From Marinobacter sp. es.042 (lineage in GTDB: Bacteria; Pseudomonadota; Gammaproteobacteria; Pseudomonadales; Oleiphilaceae), in contig NZ_LT897781.1 of assembly GCF_900188315.1 (NCBI RefSeq), positions 2,728,001-2,792,000 on the forward strand: a stretch of 64,000 nt of DNA, in the 5' to 3' direction. Shown one piece after another: positions 28,001 to 32,668 of the stretch. The notes beneath the pieces are model-generated. The model ran no database searches and was not told the origin of the DNA. It was given only the letters and a program-made list of their open reading frames with translations. Position numbers and translations under genes: made by a program. The first letter of the stretch is position 1. Each line of letters begins with the position of its first letter.

Positions 28001-29792
28001 TTCGCTCTACGTAGCGAGCGTCCAGCAGGGCGCCGTTTTCAACGTTGATCGACACATCGGCGGTCTGGGCAACCCGCACGGTGTTGGTGACATTGCCCAC
28101 ACTGGTGAAGTACTCACCGGGGTTCTGGGACTCACAGATGTTGCAGGTGAAGTTATCGCCGGAGACCAGGTTGATGTCACCCGCAGCGAAGCCGTCCGTG
28201 GCGAAGGTCAGGATCTTCGCGCCGTCTTTGACTGTGATATTCGGCGCCTGCAGGGTGACGTTGCCCGAATCGCCCTCAGAGGCCGTGGTGTATAGGTCTG
28301 CGGCCGATGCATCCGCCAGGCCCGCAGGGTTGTCCGCCAGGGAACTGGCCGGATTGATACTCACGGCATCTTTGGAGCTCTCAATACGGCGGGTGTTGAT
28401 GGTCGCGCCGGACTCGATGGTTACCTGATCACCGGCGTTAATCAACACATCGCCGCCATTGGTGTAGTAGGCGGTAGATGCCATCGTGACGTTGGCGTTA
28501 CCGACAACAAACTCGCCGTCTTCTCCTCCGGTTCCGCCAGACAGATCCGCGTTCAGGCCTGCCAGCGTGAGGTTATTGCCCGAGGTTTCCAGGCGACCAC
28601 CGTTGCCGGTCGCGCCGGCAGACGCATCCAGCAAAGCACTGCCGTCAATGGTGTTGGTACCCAGAGCTTCCAACGTAACGGTGCCGCCATCGCCGCCGCT
28701 TTCCGCGCCCGCAGCACTCACCGATGCAGAGGCGCTAACCGCGATATCCTGTGAGGAAGCGAGATTGATCTTACCGCCGCTGCCTGCACCACCCTTGCCA
28801 GAGGCCGACAGCGTGCCATCGAGGTTCAGGTTCTCGCCGGTGGCGATCTCGATGAACCCACCGTCACCGCCGGTCGACGCGCCATCGGCGCGCACGGCGC
28901 CGGTGTTGCCAACGGTCACATTACCTGCAGCGGCCATAGAAACCTGGCCGCCCCGGCTCCGGTTTTCAGCCGCAGACGCAGCCACAAGACCGTTTACAGT
29001 GACATCGCCGCTGCCAAGAATGGCAATACTGCCTGAACTGACATCGATATCGGTGCCAACCTGAAGCCCCTCGGTATTTACGGTGGCTTCAAACAACGCT
29101 TCCCGGGCCTCGTCCGTGGCCGCGCGCAGAGAGCCATCTACCGCAACATCGGTGCCATAAATGGCGATGGTGGAGGCGCTGTTGATGGTACCTTCAATGG
29201 AAATAATGCCTGTTGCAGACTGTGGCGCATTACCACCCAATAGGTCGCTGACCGCCTCGTCACCAATCACGCCATCCGGGCTGATCAGCTCGTCCATGAA
29301 GGCACTGGTGGGCGTAGCAAACAACACGCTGCCAACGTTCAGAACACCCTGCGCTCCCACAACAATTCCGTGGGGATCGGCAAACACGATGTGGCCACCA
29401 ATCTTCCCATCCATCAAACCATTAAGGGTGCCGTCGATCACCGCCTGGGTGTCATGAACAAGGTTAATCAGGTTGCGGGTTTCGGCGGGGAGGTGGAGAT
29501 TTACGGTATTGCCGGCTGCAACCTGGAAGTGGTTAAAGCTGTTGAAGCCGCTGTTGCCCCGGATAGTGTTTGTGCGAATGTCCGTAAAGGATCCACTTAC
29601 ATCCACAGTCGTGTCCGTGCGGCCACTGATTTCGATGGTATTGGCCGCTACCTTTACCCCGGGCGCAATGCCAAGCGCCGCCACAATGGCGGACGCCAGG
29701 GGATGCTTGACCGAAGGGAGATCAAGCCTGCCAAACCGCCGGCCCTCCCGTTTCTGTTGACGGCTGGGAAGGTGCCTGGAGCGTACATTCAT
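12984..29792 (-). CDS. Giant filamentous adhesin TpsA (5,602 aa, LktA-type TPS domain)
   Basis: An intact 16.8-kb reading frame follows an AAGGA ribosome site. A long basic leader with a hydrophobic segment ends near residue 50 (GVKVAA|NT). The TPS secretion domain follows (about 52-250), with NSGFNSFNHFQVAAGNTVNL and FADPHGIVVGAQGVLNVGS, resembling leukotoxin LktA-family filamentous adhesins; the usual NPNGI is DPHGI here. The central region repeats Ala/Gly-rich beta-helix modules of roughly 100-130 residues. A proline-rich stretch (PPPPTPSPSP) lies near residue 1,418. Three RGD tripeptides lie near 2,727, 3,860 (RGDS) and 4,312. Regular 20-residue coils occupy about 5,180-5,370. The only cysteines I noticed are CNIC (about 551) and CVTRVLIC (about 4,185). 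It is secreted by the overlapping downstream tpsB. A role in attachment or aggregation is inferred. Confidence 0.92.
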   Translation of the reverse strand: MNVRSRHLPSRQQKREGRRFGRLDLPSVKHPLASAIVAALGIAPGVKVAANTIEISGRTDTTVDVSGSFTDIRTNTIRGNSGFNSFNHFQVAAGNTVNLHLPAETRNLINLVHDTQAVIDGTLNGLMDGKIGGHIVFADPHGIVVGAQGVLNVGSVLFATPTSAFMDELISPDGVIGDEAVSDLLGGNAPQSATGIISIEGTINSASTIAIYGTDVAVDGSLRAATDEAREALFEATVNTEGLQVGTDIDVSSGSIAILGSGDVTVNGLVAASAAENRSRGGQVSMAAAGNVTVGNTGAVRADGASTGGDGGFIEIATGENLNLDGTLSASGKGGAGSGGKINLASSQDIAVSASASVSAAGAESGGDGGTVTLEALGTNTIDGSALLDASAGATGNGGRLETSGNNLTLAGLNADLSGGTGGEDGEFVVGNANVTMASTAYYTNGGDVLINAGDQVTIESGATINTRRIESSKDAVSINPASSLADNPAGLADASAADLYTTASEGDSGNVTLQAPNITVKDGAKILTFATDGFAAGDINLVSGDNFTCNICESQNPGEYFTSVGNVTNTVRVAQTADVSINVENGALLDARYVERTGYTGAAGEAGNIKLEARASDVKFAGVSTANADVEVNGALRGADIDVSAIAIGEVDFGWLSSLDPADPTSALTVAEEIADIESEDIQDNALESFDDPWDITSLLALGFPVTTAIVHSNAVVEIGDGALLDASGNVNVTADAQRKAIGGTGGLATASLPPFGVGVIYGEVSGTSAARISGNAEVNAAELAVVAKSRNTLELASEAEIERARRGNAGNTVGAFSLAIGVAATDTEATVGKDVQLAAENVEVRASNLDTFITEASSSAGSTATNAPSQGALTLAISAWNTNAHAAFNASMADDAGLNSLDVVADNLSDARVTKAEVQNGFNAIDYLVGSKRQRSQGINAFVQGQVSRTGQPADLRIAAATSLTFSQQSARAEIGEGVSLNADGNVSVRSRVVNQGVRSIADSRANSLSEKDGAQFTGSVAFTYGDYLHSSQAIIGDGADITARNIGVGARSALPIDNDYDEILSTFNPEDWDGPQDFFAAINEIAQLYFDPDVAALENFGLADNLLTSYANAYANSIAQTGETSTAAYGSFNGTFASHDTKAWVGEGAKLTTTGIDEEWSSEFAVPFDPPEGEDDHDLDFVDDWNWAGGVDIDARSFSETAGVTGNVSFLTWITARNSPTGNSLGGSVGWTEFGSSTIAGIGDGAHITTTDLSVKANTTELMYVVAPSAGSGESIAGNGIVSYANVNATTRASIHQGARVEANAVNLGADYSINLWTIGGAVAIAPPSTDGSGSSTKAAIGIAFAYNDVHSDTRAYIGDNSDDRALDEGEEAGSTPTDVPVAGGETAGLVVDDLNVDAISRGTVGVIAAAGAAAVNTPASGTPPPPTPSPSPTATQAQNGSFTAALSAAGSAFGAVAGGQPGSSIAGAGSVTLNMAQMDTIAEVRDTALISGQDSAASNVNVRAIGDVDQISAAGAAAIAIAGGSGSAAAVAASAAFNDIDNEVRAGLYGVDGQVNLLDVLAAGSGDILSIGLAMSATSSSSSGASGAGSLSVAAIASDFDAEVEGSNLQGQSDGSSVNITGYDRSRILTGGGSLALNLGSGSGGSVGLAATYGRIDNDVSAMIRGSNLTGFDEVGVSALGAARILGGAFGGSVATGSSFAGAGSVYILTVDSDLQAGITGLYGTQDHDGDAKTPDVPDYDNLLAASAVESAGDVRVTARSDAGTTVPEDLFRMDTAGAADDFNGSALLGVGEEQPDLGLDAEGLASGEVVLGFAGSFGVSGGNAAAGASIGFTDLRGSYVAEIRDADVTATDGDVDVSARNSRQAIGVAAGASVSGGNGVSAMGSGAITLSSTEVVARVLGQSALDADNVSVSAAADGNFFSLAGSVAVSAGGQAAVGASASYNEIGGTVSAELGGNTVVTDGGALNEKGTVSVTADQDADIASIAVAGSVAANQEGVALAGSASVNIMTLGTSALINAGQVTAGDVAATVRTGTADNRASIWSLAGAVTASGAAGVGLASATNTITGAYDAGVEGTEFLETDTLAVNTSGYSEIKTLGASAGGAAGLSFGVSNANSFINNTVSARVEGARLNNEAAGVVVTAADNSSIDSLAGAIQGGASAVGAAVAVNRIGNDIEASVQGGQLNVADLLVQAQSDARIGTVSAGLSVGSTDGLSGSVSVNLLNTNTLAEIAGGAQVVAQNNVGVLAGNNDVLEVFAGAAGVSSGNFGGGASLVVNHMLANTEALIAGPDTSVSALALGDPSGLEVADGRLAEKPELLALEELADLTATDLNGSSREVRGVAVNAQSLQSVSTLAVTAGFSSGTGAGAATGTTNIVGGSTRAGVSSAAINAETGADAAQELDVRASSHAYTSNMGLGIAGSGGGAGTGVLVADIVNRQTEAFLSDVAASAAGDVTVDAYTGIGSTVLSAGAAGGAGGVAAGSGTFALHDATTLAYMDSGTSVTADGLSVNAESDNQLLLAAGAVSGAGTVAVAGAMNLAISSLTTEATIDGSARDGGSAGERSAIDVSGETRVEARTGSKIDTLAVGASGAGAVGVAGSVAATVGENRTVARVRDADVGNAGTTGAIRVAAEDNIDVNSLAGALGIGASAAGVGVGAGGTVSVVHSTVAASVENSRLETTGDVVVDALSNTTVDSVSVAAGAGGTVGISGALSVTFIGNGDRGDANEELDKDDAGTLNELNSLANADRDGAASELLADGESEAISANASYDVYAGTDAALADTTTARVDDSAIRARDVSVTATDKTGILTTAGAAGAGGIGAGGAVVIDRAFNTVIAEVTGASTLDLRGNLAVEAHALASDGYDHALWSTAFAGGAGLVGLGASVVDSRIDNLVHAGVSGTVSRSGGGATNTTVAVKAEDATSVEVDAIGATAGAAAVGVVVATGSKQSDVDARIENSTYNDRFGTRVEALSSGAVDVHAMAAAGGLAAAGSGAISTALDSTSVHAGVYNSNLQVQGAGLDVIAGATTDTTAYSQGVNFAGGLAIGASIANAQTSADVGSTVDGDSLVGGFGGVSVNAGVDKTSSSANSAEAIAEGSAGGIGVGNSATEANAVGSSDVAAVLDATVSVLGNVEVNAENTNGQYAKADGFAVGLAGSIGTNKASATADGTTTARFGGALDFPVRNNLTILADSETRNRIDAEAGSGGLIAGASTTANTSDTSTTIAELANQGLATLNRLAINASHTSDFNAQVSTVQASALGASGGTSFHDVEATAEAIVADGARVDARNIDIDSRAEARKTGDGYNLTTGAGGIANAAAATVTTNVTLNSLVNIGSNAALEVTGDWRAPGEFLVDAETVFDIDDRLLIDAGGALPNGRGEAYATLISVADVSVGEDARLTSVGELAMGARTDARADIGVSVKTYGFSGAASGLTNLEMTADNTVTIGTGAFLKGYGDVTLNAGMSSGGTDGRFELTGRTDLWNNTAIAMNNPPVAMTDLENRSRVTVESGSVVEGVRDIILNARPGRQDLVGRGTGTDLATQAVEGITNGISDLVGGEEISLQTVTGVAESTSDEVVSVNGTLRAGVHNRERLDLGYTITDDKIVIVENERTNGINYRIVEGSYNQTIQDRIDELAAMQAEYAASPTERAAFQSEINLLREALADFYVEELGYDRDTIFNNGRLIAPQDLPIQIVEVDPVIARGGNIKVTGDALVGSGSLNAPGDATIEIQNSSPAFLRLSGLEIPNDATGGITFNDSLVENNADLASLNTGDHGSAAFGQFISGANSDAPSITVNNTFNPSDVDLPDTSETGDALFSGLLPTDIFVEGDILNLGGSIELESTQGSLYIQGDIRGDSLDIGAGANILLSYVDSFRHVGNDPRGADFNEPGYDPGTFIAGNNLVASARYLNINGTIQSGIADWSVVIDEAAMGLIDSNRPANPVAGEWVRITDSDPSEGIIGFRYDYANERIVLDEVDVAGGYMELTGEIMSTGGGEIRVMDGYGRVNIRNTTGRDLRLADISLGNDIEGVLRINDTDVEGGETVVNSTIYTRLGDDVQIYKGKYDQIARTEAFLNETLDNTRQASYSPSEGLDYVWLEGQKTSQKRVITRYWDTIIGFIDGGEATSTTIGDWVDQGSATPMDGAEYVGFNVAELDGEPFETGENPITGDRSTWTECVTRVLICLTERYYEEYTETKGGFSISRNVIDADHDIAITFSGYDSGSLSVSTNSDLTLAGELNNADGVTRLEASNGSINAVSSDVVIDADRLELDAFSGIGNEGTLAIDVGAGGLNAITAIGDVDLDAIRGDLLVDRVDTNNDVLLSAQGNLVGLGPDSLVRGNNLTLTARAGSIGAVGSAFNINSNRTRFRDGTVTAAAQGDITLNETIGDIRVVEIAAGGDVSISVADGDLVDANTNDVRDERRADELLDVWNNANLLGAGAEASLEQQKEALQNAGQARYERYWQLRLSRDEAGNLVVADYDPDYRYTLDSSERDFLVNESGWTDTQLADYEASQSQSYHDLHEEFGGAAYDETFVYEVDADVLTDIADGAIWTESQLRNSVSRALIEKDAGGSVVNEDANIIGQNVTLSAANIGRTLADDVVIDVTDGLDGISEDDLLALASAEFDDVIFDVDNPKLIRVIQREDLDIQASGTITATADEDIFLGGETDFNLYNVDGGSVRIATGGAITTARPGETVVSGSDVVLESATGNIGSAAAPIQTAITGDLSARAANALHLDQQGNLSLGRAFAGDGIWLSVADGNLVGAYDDTGINVIQGGAVNLNVDGNIGSDTRSLNVLTGAGETLNLQASGDVWLGVEANDLLIGQAESAGAMTLTATTIQGDGPDHRFTSGGPLSLTAVGDIGSVDERLNIASAEPSVLSKTGSLYLSFLNTVTGGGIASLEGTIRFDSLADVTLDSVLATDGDIAGNFGGNGALGTVATRTFLDLASDGNLAVSNANAGSVINLVANGNVTVGEATSENDLVVNAGQTAELQRVESVSGNVIVDAVDAAVEFANADSADAEIRIRTSGTQTHGQKDPAAEGYLTADGRVELVSEGDISFRQAIAGKDSDTVDLGGDIFLESANGNITGNLVRASRDVITRALRGELFLDRIDAGRGYTISAGRDINVALGGSFDSRQGSIEAGRNISLATLGADGSGGDILLGGLLAREGTVNLDAAGDIRVEVYDGGSGATSGRIDAGQDIIAKAGGSIMLGNGLNAGADIVLDAADELDIGGAIQAGNDLDAAAGRGLSIADGMAVGGSATLTAGESLEVAGGVIVGGQMNATAGGNLLMAETIDVAGDLVAEAGDSISMLNVVSSGADVSLRAVDTILVDVIESVGSQSLSAGEDVAFSQLRASGPVSVAAGDSITGGTIFVPQEVNLAGSVIDTVIDHTGQKLTGVVTGYDGNLADLVALTINSEGRIELTQMHAEQASVTTNTSEFAIDSGWIGTELSVLTGTNTLYMNNRDASVRDVDVQLFEPDTRFSLQMRDGWTWTDAYVSHYRPGHDVQSPNYNAEREYTGIEYNGASVARDNDRFMKGGVDAVTRGLMQALGMPLQSVPAVIFETDSIGGSAVNLDDLQAANTTESTDDEKDV

Positions 29793-29988
29793 GGCGCAAG
29801 TCCTTTACTGCGTTAACCCTGTCTGGCGTCCCGGCGGCAGGTTTGGGTACTGCGTGTCAGCACTACAAAATTACAGCCAACGCCCCTGTCATCATCCAAT
29901 AGATGACTTTTCACATTATTAAAATGATAAAGCGACCGTCTGGTCGGTTTGAATTACACCTTGAGAGATACCTGTCGACAATCTTAAT

Positions 29989-30022
29989 TCGATGAACGAC
30001 AATTCCAGCTCGATAAACAACA
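29989..30022. promoter_or_regulatory. Direct-repeat pair, candidate LytTR binding site
   Basis: TCGATGAACGACA (29989-30001) and TCGATAAACAACA (30010-30022) match at 11 of 13 positions and start exactly 21 bp apart. LytTR-domain regulators typically bind two short direct repeats about 21-22 bp apart, on the same helix face. The pair lies in the 246-bp gap between the adhesin and the GAF-LytTR gene, 17 bp before the regulator's ATG. Autoregulation and control of tpsA are inferred. Confidence 0.5.
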
Positions 30023-30038
30023 TCATTTCGGTGTGCGC

Positions 30039-30923
30039 ATGCCCCCTACCTTTCATCATTCTGACTGGGCCGCGGTCACTAAAGCGCTGCTGAGCAAGCC
30101 TCGCCAACAGGCCATGGATCAGGTCCTAGAGCGTTTGGGCCGGGCTTGCAGTGTGGACCGGGCCTGGATCATCCGCTACAACGACGCCTTCACTCATTTC
30201 TGGAATGTCTATGAATGGGTGCGCTCCGGCGTGCCACAGTATGTGCACGATCTGCAGGGCATACCGGTAAGTCTAGGCCACTGGCTCAACCAGGATTTGC
30301 AGCAAGGGCGTACCTGCGTCATTAACGATCTGCAGGAAATGCCTCGTACGGCCAGTGCGCTGCGCAAGGAGTGGGAGCGACAGGGTATTCGGAGCCTGCT
30401 GGCCGCGCCGGGGCTATGGGAGGGCAGGCTGGTGCTACAGGTCGGTTTCGATTGCGTACATGAGCAGCGCGCCTGGGCACCTGCGGATATCGAGTTGCTG
30501 AGCGCTGTCACGCAGGTTCTCACCGTTGCTCTTTATGGAAATCGGGGGCAGACTGCTGAGGACTCGATGGATTTCCCGCCCTGCGCGCCCACAAAGCCGC
30601 AGGCAGTTCTGCGCAGGTTCCTGACCCATGAAGCGAAAGCGCTGGAGGGTCTTCTCCTCATCCGTGTCTCCGGAGACTATTCTTATTTGAGGTTCCGCGA
30701 TGGCCATGAGGCCGTGGAGCTCCGCAGCCTCAAGTACTGGGAGGCAAGTCTGCCTCGGGAGCTATTCTGCCGAGTGCATCGCGGGGCACTGGTGAACCTG
30801 CGTGAAATTGAGCGCCTGAGTCGCTCGGGCGGGCACTGGGAGCTGTACCTGAAGGGCCTCCGCGAGCCGGTGCCGGTGGGGCGACGTTATCGGGATGTCC
30901 TGAAGCATCATCTGGGCATTTAA
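30039..30923 (+). CDS. GAF-LytTR transcriptional regulator
   Basis: The 294-residue product has an N-terminal GAF-like sensor domain (about residues 15-170, including GIRSLLAAPGLWEGRLVLQV) and a C-terminal LytTR DNA-binding domain (about 195-294). The latter shows ALEGLLLIRVSGDYSYLRF, LRSLKYWEASLP, FCRVHRGALVNLREIERLSR and VPVGRRYRDVLK. No receiver domain is present, so signalling is by ligand or redox binding at the GAF domain rather than phosphorylation. It is transcribed divergently from the giant adhesin, and a 21-bp-spaced direct repeat lies just upstream. The ATG at 30039 has a weak ribosome site, and a GTG two codons earlier is an alternative. Control of tpsA is inferred from position. 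Confidence 0.87.
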   Translation: MPPTFHHSDWAAVTKALLSKPRQQAMDQVLERLGRACSVDRAWIIRYNDAFTHFWNVYEWVRSGVPQYVHDLQGIPVSLGHWLNQDLQQGRTCVINDLQEMPRTASALRKEWERQGIRSLLAAPGLWEGRLVLQVGFDCVHEQRAWAPADIELLSAVTQVLTVALYGNRGQTAEDSMDFPPCAPTKPQAVLRRFLTHEAKALEGLLLIRVSGDYSYLRFRDGHEAVELRSLKYWEASLPRELFCRVHRGALVNLREIERLSRSGGHWELYLKGLREPVPVGRRYRDVLKHHLGI

Positions 30924-31039
30924 TGCAGGATTAAGTGATGCCTTTACCCTAAGCATGTTATCTCGATGGTTAAAAGTGTCAGAAAATAGCCCGAACAATC
31001 CGAAGATCCGAGTGTTCGCTTTTGTTTATAAGCTGACAA

Positions 31040-32668
31040 TCAGATATCGCAGCCTTCCGCCGTTTCGAGAATCATGTCAGCAGCCTTTTCGGCAATGGCA
31101 ATCGTAGGCGCGTTGGTATTGCCGCTAATCAGCCGTGGCATGATGGACGCGTCCACCACACGGAGGCTTTCGAGCCCGTGCACCCTGAGTTGTGGGTCCA
31201 CTACCGCCATCCTGTCAGTTCCCATTTTGCAGGTGCCCACCGGGTGGTATACCAGGCCCACCTTTTCCTTCACCTTTTCGATGATCTGCTCATCGGACTG
31301 GCGATCTGCGCCCGGGTGGAGTTCCTCACCCCGATAATTGTCAAGGGCCTTCGCCGCGAGAATCCGGCGGGCCTGGCGGATACCATCCACCATGACTTTG
31401 CAGTCATCGGGATCGGCAAAGAAGTTGTAGTCGATTTCCGGCGCCGCAAACGGATCCGCTGACGTTATGGTCACGGTGCCTGAGCTCTTCGGTCGCAGCA
31501 CACAGACATGCACTGAATAACCGGGGTTGGACATGAGTTTCAGGTCCCGACCGTTATCATCAAACAGCAGCGGCAGCATGTGCAGCTGAACATCCGGGCG
31601 ATTAACGCTGTCACTGGATTTGATAAAACCGCCAGCCTCGGTTATGGATTTAGCGAGTTTGCCCCGTTTACTGAGGAGGTATCGGATGGTATCCGGGACC
31701 ATTTTCAGCAGGCCGCCGAGCGAGGCCGTGAAGCCGTTGTTTTTCCGGCTTGAGACCAGCACACAGGCATCCACGTGCTCCTGGAGGTTCTTGCCCACTC
31801 CCGGTAATTCGTGCCGGCACCGGATACCCAGGCTTTCCAGCGCGTCGTGGTCCCCGATGCCGGAAAGCTGAAGCAACTGTGGTGAATTGATAGCTCCACC
31901 ACTCAGGATGATCTCCCGGCTCGCATTCAAGACAAGGTCTCTGTCTTTGTGACGAAGCTCCACCGCAACGGCCCGATTCCCCTCGAGCACCAGTTTTTTG
32001 ACTCGCGCTTCGGTAAGGACGGTGAGGTTCTGGCGGTTCATCGCGGGCTTTAGGTAGGCATCGGCGGCACCAAACCGACGGCCGTTTTTGATGTTCAGAT
32101 GGAAATACCCCACACCTTCCTGTTCGGCGCCGTTAAAATCACTGTTGTAGCGAAAACCGGCCTGCCGGGCCGCATCAACGAAGGCTTCAGACATCGGATA
32201 TTCGGCCGTTCCCGGGGCACTGATATAGAGGTTGCCGCCCTTGCCGTGATAAGGGGTTCCGGCCAGTGTCTCGTGGTGTTCCGATTTCAGGAAGTAAGGC
32301 AACATCTCGGCATAGCCCCAGCCTTCATTACCCAGAGCCTCCCACTCGTCGTAATCCTCTTTCTGGCCCCGCACATACAACATACCGTTGATTAACGAAC
32401 TCCCCCCAAGCCCTTTACCACGAGGGGTAAACAGAGGCTGGCCACTACGCAGTTGCTGATCGGGTCGGGCGTTGAACGCCCAGTTGTATGTCTTGATGAA
32501 CATATGGGCAGCAAAAGCGCCCGGCGTCCGGATTGTGAACGAACCCTTGCCGGGCCCGGCCTCCAGCACGCAGACAGAATATCGGCCGTCGGCTGACAGG
32601 CGGTCTGCCAGTACGCAGCCGGCAGAGCCGGCACCGACGACGATATAATCAAAGCTCTTGAAGATCAT
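31040..32668 (-). CDS. GMC-family FAD-dependent alcohol dehydrogenase
   Basis: The 542-residue protein begins with the FAD dinucleotide-binding fold (YIVVGAGSAGCVLADRLS). It carries the GMC signatures GKGLGGSSLINGMLYVRGQK and SGGAINSPQLLQLSGIG, and the catalytic region VYHPVGTCKMG with a C-terminal NTNAPTIAIAEKAADMIL. The pattern is that of choline dehydrogenase/AlkJ-like enzymes that oxidise long-chain or polyhydroxy alcohols. Its start overlaps the alkylsulfatase stop in an ATGA arrangement, so the two are co-translated. The likely substrate is the fatty alcohol released by the sulfatase, giving an aldehyde and passing electrons to the respiratory chain. The substrate is inferred. Confidence 0.88.
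   Translation of the reverse strand: MIFKSFDYIVVGAGSAGCVLADRLSADGRYSVCVLEAGPGKGSFTIRTPGAFAAHMFIKTYNWAFNARPDQQLRSGQPLFTPRGKGLGGSSLINGMLYVRGQKEDYDEWEALGNEGWGYAEMLPYFLKSEHHETLAGTPYHGKGGNLYISAPGTAEYPMSEAFVDAARQAGFRYNSDFNGAEQEGVGYFHLNIKNGRRFGAADAYLKPAMNRQNLTVLTEARVKKLVLEGNRAVAVELRHKDRDLVLNASREIILSGGAINSPQLLQLSGIGDHDALESLGIRCRHELPGVGKNLQEHVDACVLVSSRKNNGFTASLGGLLKMVPDTIRYLLSKRGKLAKSITEAGGFIKSSDSVNRPDVQLHMLPLLFDDNGRDLKLMSNPGYSVHVCVLRPKSSGTVTITSADPFAAPEIDYNFFADPDDCKVMVDGIRQARRILAAKALDNYRGEELHPGADRQSDEQIIEKVKEKVGLVYHPVGTCKMGTDRMAVVDPQLRVHGLESLRVVDASIMPRLISGNTNAPTIAIAEKAADMILETAEGCDI

Noticed and set aside
13045-29816. Dozens of long plus-strand open frames opposite the giant adhesin, several over 200 codons
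   Set aside because: They mirror the Ala/Gly/Ser/Thr-rich codons of the adhesin, which leave few stops on the other strand. They have no family resemblance and no consistent ribosome sites.
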